DNA of 64,000 nt from Corynebacterium hansenii (lineage in GTDB: Bacteria > Actinomycetota > Actinomycetes > Mycobacteriales > Mycobacteriaceae). The stretch's first letter is position 1, and each line of letters opens with the position of its first letter. Both the position numbers and the translations under genes were made by a program. The DNA is taken from the NCBI RefSeq assembly GCF_030408795.1, contig NZ_CP047211.1, positions 806,001-870,000 on the forward strand, in the 5' to 3' direction. Shown one piece after another: positions 55,584-63,889 of this stretch. The notes beneath the pieces were generated by a model. The model did no database searches. It was not told the DNA's origin and worked only from the letters and a program-made list of their open reading frames with translations.

Positions 55584-55636
55584 GAACAAAATGTACCGCC
55601 CGGCCCGGATTCATTCGAGGCCGCCGCCCGGGCGAG

Positions 55637-55672
55637 TTGACGTGACCCCGAATTCGGGCGCCTAATGGTCGG
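55637..55672 (+). promoter_or_regulatory. promoter of the CynX-type gene with 12-bp palindrome
   Basis: TTGACG (55637-55642) and CCTAAT/TAATGG (55661-55668) frame a perfect palindrome CCCGAATTCGGG at 55648-55659. Its location between the -35 and -10 boxes is ideal for a repressor. No regulator gene is adjacent. Confidence 0.4.
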
Positions 55673-57037
55673 ATGGCTCCCACCCCGAAGCGCCCCACCC
55701 CCATGCGTCGCGGCACGAAGCGCTCCACCCTCAAGCGCTCCGCCCCGAAGCAGACCACCGCGAAGCGCCCCGGCACCGCATCGCTCCTGTCGGCCCCGCT
55801 CCTGTTCGCCGCCGTCGTCGCGGTCGCGGTCAACCTGCGCGCGGGCATTTCGTCGGTGGGCCCGGTGCTGGAGGAAGCCCTCGCCGCGTTCGGGGCGGGG
55901 GCGTCGCAGGCGGGCCTGATCACGGCGATGCCCGGATTCCTGTTCGCGCTGTTGGGGCTGGGGGCGGTGCCCGTCGCAATGCGATTGGGGCTGACGCGGA
56001 CCATCGCGCTTGGTGCCGCGCTCACGCTGGTCGGGCTGGCGGCGCGGCCGTGGGTGGGGGCGATGGCGGTGTTCATCGTGCTCACGGGCTTCGTCGTGGC
56101 GGGCATCGCGGTGGCCAACGTGCTGCTGCCGGCGTGGATCAAGCGGCACGGCGGGCGGCACGTCGTGGCATTGATGACGGCCTATGGCGCCCTGCTCGGC
56201 TTGTCCGGCGCCGCCGGCCCGCTGAGCGCGCTGGTGTTTTCCGGCGACGGCGCGTGGCAGTGGGCGCTGGGCGTGTGGGCCGTGCCGGCGGCGGTGCAGG
56301 TGGTGGTGTGGATCGTGGTCGTCGCGAAGCTTGGCGACGACGCCCGGCGCCGCCGTGTGACCGGTGCCGCGGGGGAGGCCGGGGCCGGCGCCGGTACGAA
56401 GGCTGCCGAGCCCGACTCGGCTCCCGACCCCGCGCTCGAAGTCCCCATGTGGCGTTCGCCGACGGCGCTGTTTCTGCTGGTGTTCTTCGGCCTGCAGTCG
56501 ATGAACGCGTACGTCCAGATGGGGTGGCTGCCGCAGATCTACCGCGACAACGGCGCGTCGGCGGCGACCGGCACGATCGCGTTGGCGCTGGTCGGCGGGC
56601 TGAACGTCATCGGCGGGCTGGTCATGCCGATGCTCATCGCACGCGCCCGCACGCTGACGCCCTTCGTGGTCATCTTTGCGATCGCCACCGCGGGCGGGTA
56701 CCTGGGGCTTTTGCTTTTCGACGCCCACCTGCCCCTCCTTTGGGCCTTCTTCCTGGGAGTCGGCGGTTTCTGCTTCCCGACGGCCATCGCCCTCATCCCG
56801 GCCCGCAGCCGCTCGCATGTGGTGACGGCGAAGTTGTCCGGGTTCGTGCAGCCGTACGGGTATTTGGTGGCGGGGGCGGGGCCGGTCGTGGTCGGGGCGG
56901 TGTACGGCGCGACGGGGCAGTGGCGGGAGATTCTCGTCGCGCTCGTGGTCAGCGCCGTGCTGATGGGCGCGGTCGGGATTCGTGCGGCGGCGTCCACGAC
57001 CATCGATGATGAGCTGGCCGCTGCCGCGCGCCCCTAG
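55673..57037 (+). CDS. CynX/NimT-family MFS transporter
   Basis: This 454-aa protein has twelve predicted membrane segments. A basic N-terminal tail of about 35 residues (repeated KRS/KRPxxK pattern) precedes VAVAVNLRAGISSVGPVLEEAL, the NLRxxxxSVGPLL-like signature of the CynX (cyanate/nitroimidazole) branch. Motif PGFLFALLGLGAVPVAMRLGL is in loop 2-3. A soluble linker with DDARRRR and an acidic stretch lies between the two halves (about 220-262). At 56320-56339 two dispersed 11-mers meet tail to tail as a near-perfect palindrome in the coding sequence. The substrate is unknown. Confidence 0.85.
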   Translation: MAPTPKRPTPMRRGTKRSTLKRSAPKQTTAKRPGTASLLSAPLLFAAVVAVAVNLRAGISSVGPVLEEALAAFGAGASQAGLITAMPGFLFALLGLGAVPVAMRLGLTRTIALGAALTLVGLAARPWVGAMAVFIVLTGFVVAGIAVANVLLPAWIKRHGGRHVVALMTAYGALLGLSGAAGPLSALVFSGDGAWQWALGVWAVPAAVQVVVWIVVVAKLGDDARRRRVTGAAGEAGAGAGTKAAEPDSAPDPALEVPMWRSPTALFLLVFFGLQSMNAYVQMGWLPQIYRDNGASAATGTIALALVGGLNVIGGLVMPMLIARARTLTPFVVIFAIATAGGYLGLLLFDAHLPLLWAFFLGVGGFCFPTAIALIPARSRSHVVTAKLSGFVQPYGYLVAGAGPVVVGAVYGATGQWREILVALVVSAVLMGAVGIRAAASTTIDDELAAAARP

Positions 57038-57149
57038 TTCGGGCGACCTTCATCCCGTTCCTGAGCGCGCCGACCGTCGTCAGTGGTGTCCGCGGTTTTG
57101 CGCGGGCTGCCCGGATTTCGGCCGGGTTAGCGGGTAGTTGCGGGTGCCG

Positions 57150-57240
57150 TCGTGTCGTTTGATCGACGGTCATGTTTTGGACGCTGGGAAAGCGCAGGTG
57201 GTCAGGTTTGCTACTCGGGAGCGTTGACCATATGACACGA
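57150..57240 (+). repeat. 91-bp palindromic-ended dispersed repeat, copy 2
   Basis: It begins TCGTGTCGTTTGATCGACGG and ends GCGTTGACCATATGACACGA; its ends are imperfect inverted repeats. It is nearly identical to copy 3 and aligned with copy 1 in the opposite orientation. Homology with copy 3 continues another 40 bases (to 57280), so copies 2 and 3 are a 131-bp direct repeat with a period of 251 bp. Confidence 0.9.
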
Positions 57241-57400
57241 AGCCGCGGGATGCGCCGGCCGTGAGCAGGGGACTGGCCTGGCGTGAGCGAGGGGCCAGCA
57301 TGTCGCGGTCCGGTGGGTGCCTATGACGTGGGGCGGGTGGGGTGCGGGCGAGCTTTTGGCCGGGTTCGCGGGCGGCTTCGCGGACGGGTGACGTGCACCG

Positions 57401-57491
57401 TCGTGTCGTTTGATCGACGGTCATGTTTTGGGCGCTGGGGAACCGCAGGTGGTCAGGTTTGCTACTCAGGAGCGTTGACCATATGACACGA
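57401..57491 (+). repeat. 91-bp palindromic-ended dispersed repeat, copy 3
   Basis: It is almost the same as copy 2, with only a few substitutions. Homology runs to 57531. The 964-bp interval between the CynX-type gene and the ABC importer (57038-58001) consists mainly of these repeats and contains no credible gene. Confidence 0.9.
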
Positions 57492-57600
57492 AGCCGCGGG
57501 ATGCGCCGGCCGTGAGCAGGGGACCGGCCTGTCACCGGTCGGTCGGGGACTCCGACGTGAGGAGAGTGGGGCGTCGGGCGGGTAGGTGGGCGTCGTTAAG

Positions 57601-57720
57601 CAGGTGTTTTTTGGGGAGGCGGAAGACGGGCGTGGGCACGCGGGTGTTTTTGGGGAGGCGGAACACGGGCAGTCGTCACGCGGGTGCGTTTTTAGGAGGG
57701 GGGAACACGGGCCGTCGTAA
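57601..57720. repeat. three 40-bp tandem repeats
   Basis: Units at 57601-57640, 57641-57680 and 57681-57720 share the pattern CRGGTGTTTTTGGGGAGGCG and then GAACACGGG. Copies of the dispersed 11-mer lie exactly at both ends (57591-57601 and 57713-57723). After this come loose GCAGTCGGG repeats to about 57840. No open frame here is convincing. Confidence 0.8.
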
Positions 57721-58001
57721 AGCGAAGGCCTGAGCCGGCAGCCGAGCCAGCATCGCGAGCAGTCGGGCGGGGAGCTGGCCTCGCACCGCCAGCAGTCGGG
57801 CGCGCACTGTTGGCGCCCGTTACCCGCCGGCAGTCGGGCCCGCACCCGTACCGCCGCCCGCCACCCCCGAACCCCACAAACCGGGCGCATCGGGTGCCCC
57901 CGCCCGGCCCGAAAACCACCGGTAACCGCTGCGGCCCTTCTGGAACCACCACCCGGCGGATAAGTTTTTACTGTCCCTTCCGGAACAACAGGAGGCTCCC
58001 C

Positions 58002-58994
58002 ATGTTCACGTCCCGCAAAACCAAAATCGCGGCGATCCTCACCGCCGGCGCCCTCGCCCTGACCGGCTGCTCATCCGACGGCGGCGCCGGCGGCGGCGAC
58101 AACGCCGGCGGCGACGGCGACGGCTACAAGATCGGCATCAACCAGCTGGTCCAGCACCCCGCGCTCGACTCCGCCACCGCGGGCTTCAAGAAGGCCTTCG
58201 AAGACGCCGGCGTGAACGTGGAATTCGACGAACAGAACGCCAACGGCGAACAGTCCACCGCGCTGACCATCGCGCAGCAGTTCGGGTCGAAGAACCTCGA
58301 CCTGGTCCTGTCCGTGGCCACCCCGGCCGCCCAGGCCACCGCGCAGAACGTCCAGAACACGCCGGTGCTGTTCACCGCCGTCACCGACCCGGTGTCCGCC
58401 GACCTCATCGACTCGATGGAGAAGCCCGGCGGCAACGTCACCGGCACGTCCGACGCCGCGCCCGTGGACAAGCAGCTCGACCTGCTCAAGGAAATCGTCC
58501 CCGACGCCAAGAAGGTCGGCATCGTTTACGCCTCCGGCGAGGTCAACTCGAAGGTGCAGGTCGACGAAGCGAAGAAGGCCGCGAAGTCGCGTGACCTGGA
58601 GATCATGACCCAGACCGTCACCAACGTCACCGAAATCCCGCAGGCCGTGCAGGCCCTCGGCGACGTCGACGCGTTCTACGTGCCCACCGACAACCTGGTC
58701 GTCTCCGGCATCTCCTCCCTGATCCAGGCCGCCGAGACCGCCAAGATCCCGGTCATCGGCGCCGAGTCCGGCACCGTCGAGGGCGGCGCCGTGGCCACCC
58801 TGGGCATCGACTACAACGAGCTGGGCCGCCAGACCGGCGAGATGGCGCTGCGCATCCTCCGCGAGGGCGCCGACCCGGCGACCATGCCCGTCGAAACCGC
58901 CAAGCAGTTCACCTACATGGTCAACGAGGACGCCGCCAAGCGGCAGGGCGTCACCATCCCCGAGAAGATCCTGAACGAGGCCGAGAAGGCATGA
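58002..58994 (+). CDS. ABC transporter substrate-binding lipoprotein
   Basis: This 330-aa protein has a lipoprotein signal ILTAGALALTGCSSDG (Cys at about 22), then a Gly/Asp-rich linker and a two-lobed binding fold of the ABC_sub_bind family: YKIGINQLVQHPALDSATAGFKKAFEDAGV, NTPVLFTAVTDPVSADLIDS, AKKVGIVYASGEVNS and TAKIPVIGAESGTVEGGAVATLGIDYNELGRQTG. This branch includes tryptophan/tyrosine (TrpX-type) importers; the ligand is not deducible. GGAGG is 7 bases before the ATG. It overlaps the permease by ATGA. Confidence 0.92.
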   Translation: MFTSRKTKIAAILTAGALALTGCSSDGGAGGGDNAGGDGDGYKIGINQLVQHPALDSATAGFKKAFEDAGVNVEFDEQNANGEQSTALTIAQQFGSKNLDLVLSVATPAAQATAQNVQNTPVLFTAVTDPVSADLIDSMEKPGGNVTGTSDAAPVDKQLDLLKEIVPDAKKVGIVYASGEVNSKVQVDEAKKAAKSRDLEIMTQTVTNVTEIPQAVQALGDVDAFYVPTDNLVVSGISSLIQAAETAKIPVIGAESGTVEGGAVATLGIDYNELGRQTGEMALRILREGADPATMPVETAKQFTYMVNEDAAKRQGVTIPEKILNEAEKA

Positions 58995-60019
58995 TCCCCG
59001 CCGTCGAGTTCGGCCTCATCTACGGGGTGATGGCGCTGGGCGTGTTCCTCACGTTCCGCATCCTCAACTTCGCGGACCTGACGGTCGACGGTTCCTTCAC
59101 CACCGGCGGCGCCACCGCGGCGGTGGCCATCTTGGCCGGGTGGAACCCTTACCTGGCCATTGCCGCTGGCTTTGCGACGGGATTCGCCGCGGGCCTGATC
59201 ACCGGACTCCTGCACACCAAGGGGAACATCGACGGCCTGCTCGCGGGCATCTTGACGCAAATCGGGCTGTGGTCCGTGAACCTGCGGATCATGGGGTCGT
59301 CGAATGTGCCGCTGCTGCGCGCGGAGACGATCTTCACCCCGATGCGCGAGGCGGGCCTGATGGGCACGTGGGCGTCGGTGGGCATTTTCGCGGTGGTCGT
59401 CGCGGCGATCACCGCGGCGATCGTGTGGTTCCTGAACACCGACTTCGGCCTGGCGGTGCGCGCCACCGGCGACAACGGCCCGATGATCCGGTCCTTCGGC
59501 GTGTCCACCGACCGCACGAAGCTGGTGACGCTCGCCCTGTCCAACGGCATGGTCGGCGCCGCGGGCGCGGTCTTCGCGCAGTACCAGGGCTTCGCCGACA
59601 ACTCCATGGGCATCGGCCTGATCCTCATCGGGCTGGCGTCGGTGATCATGGGCCAGGCGATCCTGGGCCAGCGTTTCCTGTGGCTGTCGGCCGCGGCCGT
59701 CGTGGTCGGCGCGGTGCTGTACCGCCTGATCATCTTCGCCGCGCTGGAGCTGGGGCTGAACCCGAACGACATGAAGTTCATCACCGCCGCGCTGGTGGTC
59801 ATCGCGCTGCTGGTTCCCCAGTGGCGCTCGGCCATCGGCGGGGCGATCGCCGGCACCCGGGCGAACCGGGGCCGGGACGGCGACGGTGGCGCGGCCGGGG
59901 CCGGCGCGGGCGACGGTGCCGGCGCCGATGCGGTCACGCCGAACACGGCGGCGTCGGCGTCGTCAAGCAACGGCACCGCGCGAGCCGCGGGCGCCGCGGA
60001 CGGGAAGGTGAAGGCCTGA
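58991..60019 (+). CDS. ABC transporter permease (BPD_transp_2 type)
   Basis: This 342-aa protein has about nine membrane segments, beginning IPAVEFGLIYGVMALGVFLTFRILNFADLTVDGSF. It includes the GLAVRATGDNGPMIRSFGVSTDRTKLVTL loop, which contacts the ATPase in this permease family (branched-chain amino acid/sugar type). A Gly/Ala/Asp-rich tail of about 55 residues ends the protein and carries a dispersed 11-mer (59958-59968). It overlaps the binding-protein gene by 4 bases and the ATPase by 1 (TGATG). Confidence 0.92.
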   Translation: MIPAVEFGLIYGVMALGVFLTFRILNFADLTVDGSFTTGGATAAVAILAGWNPYLAIAAGFATGFAAGLITGLLHTKGNIDGLLAGILTQIGLWSVNLRIMGSSNVPLLRAETIFTPMREAGLMGTWASVGIFAVVVAAITAAIVWFLNTDFGLAVRATGDNGPMIRSFGVSTDRTKLVTLALSNGMVGAAGAVFAQYQGFADNSMGIGLILIGLASVIMGQAILGQRFLWLSAAAVVVGAVLYRLIIFAALELGLNPNDMKFITAALVVIALLVPQWRSAIGGAIAGTRANRGRDGDGGAAGAGAGDGAGADAVTPNTAASASSSNGTARAAGAADGKVKA

Positions 60020-60810
60020 TGCTGACCATCCGCAACGTCTCCAAGACGTTCTTCCCCAACAGCGCCAACGAGCGCCGCGCACTCGTCGACGTGTCGCTGG
60101 AGCTGGCGACGGGCGACTTCGTCACCGTCATCGGCTCCAACGGCGCCGGCAAGTCGACCCTGCTCAACGCCGTGGCGGGGCGCATCCCCATCGACTCCGG
60201 CGACATCGCCGTCGACGGCACCCCGATGGGGAAGATGCCCGACCACAAGCGCGCCAAATACATCGGGCGCGTCTTCCAGGACCCGATGGCCGGGACGTCG
60301 CCGAGCCTGACCATCGAGGAAAACCTGTCGCTGGCGTACCTCCGCGGGAAGCGGCGCGGCCTGCGCCTGGGCCTGTCGAAGGCGCGGCGCGACATCTTCG
60401 CCGAGCAGCTGAAGTCGCTGGAGCTGGGCCTCGAGGACCGCCTGACCGCGAAGGTCGGGCTGCTGTCCGGCGGGCAGCGGCAGGCGTTGTCGCTGCTGAT
60501 GGCCGGGTTCACGCACCCGAAGATCATGCTTCTCGACGAGCACACCGCCGCGCTCGACCCGCAGCGTGCGGCGCTGGTCACCGAGCTGACGCACAAGATC
60601 GTCGAGGAGGGAGGGCTGACCACGCTCATGGTCACCCACAACATGGAGCAGGCGATCCGCCTGGGCAACCGGCTGATCATGATGCACGAGGGCCGCATCG
60701 TCTACGAGGCCTCCGCGGAGACGAAGGCGAAGCTCACCGTGCATGATCTGCTGCAGGAGTTCGTGAAGATCAAGGGCGCCACCCTGTCCGACAAGGCATT
60801 CCTGGGGTAG
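60019..60810 (+). CDS. ABC transporter ATP-binding protein
   Basis: This 263-aa ATPase has Walker A VIGSNGAGKSTLLNAV, Q-loop VFQDPMAGTSPSLTI, signature LLSGGQRQALSLLMA (LSGGQ), Walker B IMLLDEHTAALDP and H-switch MVTHNME. It powers the importer made with the two preceding proteins. The three genes form one operon whose promoter probably lies just upstream of the 58002 start (TAAGTT around 57961). A 66-bp palindromic element follows 18 bases after the stop. Confidence 0.94.
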   Translation: MLTIRNVSKTFFPNSANERRALVDVSLELATGDFVTVIGSNGAGKSTLLNAVAGRIPIDSGDIAVDGTPMGKMPDHKRAKYIGRVFQDPMAGTSPSLTIEENLSLAYLRGKRRGLRLGLSKARRDIFAEQLKSLELGLEDRLTAKVGLLSGGQRQALSLLMAGFTHPKIMLLDEHTAALDPQRAALVTELTHKIVEEGGLTTLMVTHNMEQAIRLGNRLIMMHEGRIVYEASAETKAKLTVHDLLQEFVKIKGATLSDKAFLG

Positions 60811-60828
60811 GGCGGTCCTCCCACCTCC

Positions 60829-60894
60829 AGATGCGCCAGTTCCATGCAGATACTCCCGTTGCAACGGGCGCATCTGCATGTAACTGGCGCATCT
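60829..60894. repeat. 66-bp palindromic element, copy A
   Basis: Nearly symmetrical about 60861/60862: it begins AGATGCGCCAGT, has the centre CCCGTTGCAACGGG, and ends ACTGGCGCATCT. It is intergenic between convergent genes and may end transcription on both strands. A half-copy, GAACTGGCGCATCTGC, lies at 60911-60926. Confidence 0.9.
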
Positions 60895-61014
60895 ACGTTT
60901 CGGCGTGGTGGAACTGGCGCATCTGCGGATTGGGGGTGGGTGAGCCGCAGCATCTCCATGTATCCGCCGCAACCGCGCTGGGGTGGCCGAAAAGGTCCGC
61001 ACCGTCGCAACCGC

Positions 61015-62151
61015 CTAAAACCGCCCCCACTCCTCGGGGACGGGGGCCTCGATGCGGAGGACGTCGCCGTCGGGAAGCGGCACGGTCAACTTGTGCGCGT
61101 GCAGCATCATCATCGTGATCCCGCGCCCCCGCACGTGCCGGTTGAAGCCCGCCGACCCGTAGCGGGAATCGCCGGCGATGGGGTGGCCGGCGTCGCGGCA
61201 ATGCACCCTGATCTGGTGTTTGCGGCCGGTGAGCAGCCGCGCCTCGATGAGCGTCGCGCGGCGCCCGTGTCGCTCGATGACGCGGAAGCGGGTTTCGGCG
61301 CGCTGCCCGCCGCGGTGCTCCGGCGCGGCGACGGTCGCCTTCGCCGTGCGCAGCAGCGGAGTGGTGCTCACGCGCAGGTCATCGGGCCATGCGCCTTCGA
61401 CGACGGCGAGGTAGCGCCGGTCGATCTCGTGCTCGCGGTCGCGGAGAATCTCCTGCAGATGGCGCAGCATCGCGGGGGTCTTGGCCACCATCAGCAGCCC
61501 GGACGTTTCGCGGTCGAGGCGATGCGCCAGCTCCAGGTCGGGTTCGTCGGGCCGCGCCCGCCGCAGCGCCTCGATGACCCCGGCGTCGACCCCGGTGCCC
61601 CGGTGGACGGCCAGGTCGGCGGGCTTTGCGACGACGATGAGCCGATCATCTTCGTGCACTATCGACTTTTCGACCGCCTCGACGAGATGCGCCGGCACCT
61701 GCCGGGGCGCCTTCTCCGCGGCGACCGTGATGTCGGGGAGGGTGAGTTCGTCGCCGCCGGAGATGCGGTGGTTCTGCTTGACCTTCGCGCCGTTGACGCG
61801 GATTTTGCCCTCGCGCATCAGGCGGAACAGCAGCGTGGCGGGCACTCCCTTGAGCTGGGAGCGGATGTACTTGTCCAGGCGGCGGCCGTCGTGGGCCTCG
61901 GGGATGGTGATGGTCCGCGCCGTGAAGGTGCGGTCGCCGGTGGCGCGCCGTGTGGGGGAGCCGCGGTTGGGTGACTGGCGGCCGGTGGAGCCCCGCCGGG
62001 TTGAACCATGCTGGGGCGATCCGCGGTTGGGTGACTGGCGGCCGGTGGAGCCGCGCCGCGCGCCCCGCCCCGGCGACCCCCGACCGTGCCGTCCGCCCCG
62101 ACGCTGCCCCGAGTTGCCGCCGATTGTGCTCACCACTTCGAAAAAGACCAT
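61015..62151 (-). CDS. RluA-family pseudouridine synthase with S4 domain and repeat-rich N-terminus
   Basis: This 378-aa protein has an S4 RNA-binding domain (about 85-140: DGRRLDKYIRSQLKGVPATLLFRLMREGKIRVNGAKV) and the pseudouridine synthase domain, with the catalytic Asp in ELAHRLDRETSGLLMVAK and the RTGRKHQIRVH-like motif LLTGRKHQIRVHCRDAGHPIAGDSRYG. It modifies 23S rRNA (RluC-like) or tRNA. The first 70 residues contain two copies of GSTGRQSPNRGSP, probably disordered. The start could lie at 62229 or 62151; neither has a clear ribosome site. Confidence 0.85.
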   Translation of the reverse strand: MVFFEVVSTIGGNSGQRRGGRHGRGSPGRGARRGSTGRQSPNRGSPQHGSTRRGSTGRQSPNRGSPTRRATGDRTFTARTITIPEAHDGRRLDKYIRSQLKGVPATLLFRLMREGKIRVNGAKVKQNHRISGGDELTLPDITVAAEKAPRQVPAHLVEAVEKSIVHEDDRLIVVAKPADLAVHRGTGVDAGVIEALRRARPDEPDLELAHRLDRETSGLLMVAKTPAMLRHLQEILRDREHEIDRRYLAVVEGAWPDDLRVSTTPLLRTAKATVAAPEHRGGQRAETRFRVIERHGRRATLIEARLLTGRKHQIRVHCRDAGHPIAGDSRYGSAGFNRHVRGRGITMMMLHAHKLTVPLPDGDVLRIEAPVPEEWGRF

Positions 62152-62455
62152 GACTTCGGGCCGCTGGCGGACCCTGACCAGGAATGCCCGACCATAGTCG
62201 GCTACGCGGCGCTCCGGCCAATCACGCACGGCGCCGGTTCGCCCGCTCCACGGAGCCCGGCCGAAGCCGGTACGCCCGCCCCATCACGCTTCGGCCAATC
62301 ACATCCCACACCGCCACGCCCACACCGAACCAGGTCCAGCGGCGCCCCGGCGGATGGGAATGGGGGAGGGGGCATGGGCGTCGTAAAGCGGCCGCAGTGA
62401 TTGAATGGAAACCGCTATGTGACCTGAAACCCCACCGAAAGGCACCGCGACGGCC
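62152..62455. other. divergent region between the RluA-family gene and metY
   Basis: This 304-base stretch is GC-rich, with Pro-rich chance frames and one dispersed 11-mer (62379-62389). A GAAAGG ribosome site lies at about 62437. No known riboswitch or the TAGAC-N6-GTCTA operator of McbR was found. The promoter of metY must be here, but I cannot place it. Confidence 0.4.
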
Positions 62456-63745
62456 ATGCACGACGAAAAGAAGCTGCACGACGAAACGAAGCTGATCCAC
62501 TCCGGGTACGCCCCCGGCAACAAGGACCCGCGGCAGGTGCCGATCGTGCAGTCGACGACGTACACGTTCGACTCCTCCGACGACATCGCCGCCGTGTTCG
62601 ACGAGCCGACGCACGCGCTGATCTACTCGCGCTTCGCCAACCCCACCGTCATGGCCGTCGAGGCGAAGATCGCCGACCTCGAAGGCGGCGCCGCGGCGAT
62701 GGCGACGTCGTCGGGGCAGGCGGCGACGGCGCTGAGCATCATGAACCTGTGCTCCGCCGGCGACAGCTTCGTCGCGTCGTCCGAGATCTACGGCGGCACG
62801 TCCAACCTGTTCTCCACCACGCTGAAGCGCTTCGGCATCGAGGTCATCTACGTCGACCAGGACGCCTCCGAGGAGGAAATCGCCGCCGCGTTCAAGCCGA
62901 ACACGAAGGCGCTGTTCGGCGAGATCATCGCCAACCCGGCCATGAGCGTCCTCGACGTGGAAAAATTCGCCCGCATCGCCCACGGCCAGGGGGTGCCGCT
63001 GATCGTCGACTCGACGTTCGCCACGCCCGTGCTGTGCAAGCCGATCGAATGGGGCGCCGACGTGGTCATCCACTCGACGTCGAAATACCTCGACGGCCAT
63101 GCGGTGCAGGTCGGCGGCATGATCGTCGACGCCGGCACGTTCGACTACGCCAACGGCAAGTTCCCCGGGTTCACCGAGCCGGACGAGTCGTACCACGGCG
63201 TCGTCTACACCCGCGACTACGCCGCCGCGCCGTTCGTGATCAAGGCCCGCATGCAACTGCAGCGCGACTTCGGCGCCTACCCCGCCGCGCATTCGGCGTT
63301 CATGCTCAACCTGTCGCTGGAGAGCCTGGACGTGCGCATGCGCCGCCACTGCGAAAACGCCCAGAAGGTCGCCGAGTACCTGGCCACCCGCGACGACGTG
63401 CTCGACGACGTCCGCTACCCCGGCCTGCCGTCGTCGCCCTACGGCGATCTGGCGGAGAAGTACCTGAAGGGCGCGTCGGGCGTGCTGACCATCGACGTCA
63501 AGGGCGGCCGCGAGGCCGGCGTGAAGTTCATGGACTCGCTGGAGCTGATTTCGCGCCAGGTCCACGTCGCGGATGCGCGGTCGTGCGTCCTGCACCCCGC
63601 GTCGACCACCCACCGCCAGGTGCCGGACGATCAGCTCGAGTCGGTCGGCATCACGCCGGGGTTGGTGCGCATTTCGGTGGGTCTGGAGAACGCCGACGAC
63701 ATCATCGCCGACATCGAGCAGGCGCTGGCGAAGGTGGCGGAGTAA
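62456..63745 (+). CDS. metY: O-acetylhomoserine sulfhydrylase
   Basis: This 429-aa PLP enzyme makes homocysteine directly from O-acetylhomoserine and sulfide. The Cys/Met metabolism PLP fold is seen: IHSGYAPGNKDPRQVPIVQSTTYTF at the N-terminus, YSRFANPTVMAVEAKIADLEGG (PLP phosphate site), and the PLP lysine at Lys210 in HSTSKYLDGH. The length (about 430) and the missing gamma-lyase-type features favour sulfhydrylase over cystathionine gamma-synthase (about 380 aa). The ATG at 62456 follows GAAAGGCACCGCG. It is followed by a second 66-bp palindrome. Confidence 0.9.
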   Translation: MHDEKKLHDETKLIHSGYAPGNKDPRQVPIVQSTTYTFDSSDDIAAVFDEPTHALIYSRFANPTVMAVEAKIADLEGGAAAMATSSGQAATALSIMNLCSAGDSFVASSEIYGGTSNLFSTTLKRFGIEVIYVDQDASEEEIAAAFKPNTKALFGEIIANPAMSVLDVEKFARIAHGQGVPLIVDSTFATPVLCKPIEWGADVVIHSTSKYLDGHAVQVGGMIVDAGTFDYANGKFPGFTEPDESYHGVVYTRDYAAAPFVIKARMQLQRDFGAYPAAHSAFMLNLSLESLDVRMRRHCENAQKVAEYLATRDDVLDDVRYPGLPSSPYGDLAEKYLKGASGVLTIDVKGGREAGVKFMDSLELISRQVHVADARSCVLHPASTTHRQVPDDQLESVGITPGLVRISVGLENADDIIADIEQALAKVAE

Positions 63746-63777
63746 GGGAGGGGCGGCTTCGGCCCGGCCGTCGCTCC

Positions 63778-63843
63778 AGATGCGCCAGGTACGTGCAAAT
63801 GCGCCCGTTGCAACGGGCGCATCTGCCTGGAACTGGCGCATCT
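63778..63843. repeat. 66-bp palindromic element, copy B
   Basis: It shares start AGATGCGCCAGG, centre CCCGTTGCAACGGG and end ACTGGCGCATCT with copy A and is centred at 63810/63811. It lies 32 bases after the metY stop, between convergent genes, just as copy A does. Confidence 0.9.
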
Positions 63844-63889
63844 GCGGGCGTTGGACTCGGGTCAGCCATTCCTTCCCGCTTTTCCCGCT

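Noticed and set aside
57038-58001. Possible small genes among the repeats
   Set aside because: Frames are Arg/Gly/Pro-rich readings of repeated DNA with no start signal.
57841-58001. T-box leader before the TrpX-like importer
   Set aside because: No T-box sequence or antiterminator fold; the leader is short and GC-rich.
62152-62455. SAM riboswitch or McbR operator before metY
   Set aside because: No SAM-aptamer-like stems and no TAGAC-N6-GTCTA sequence.
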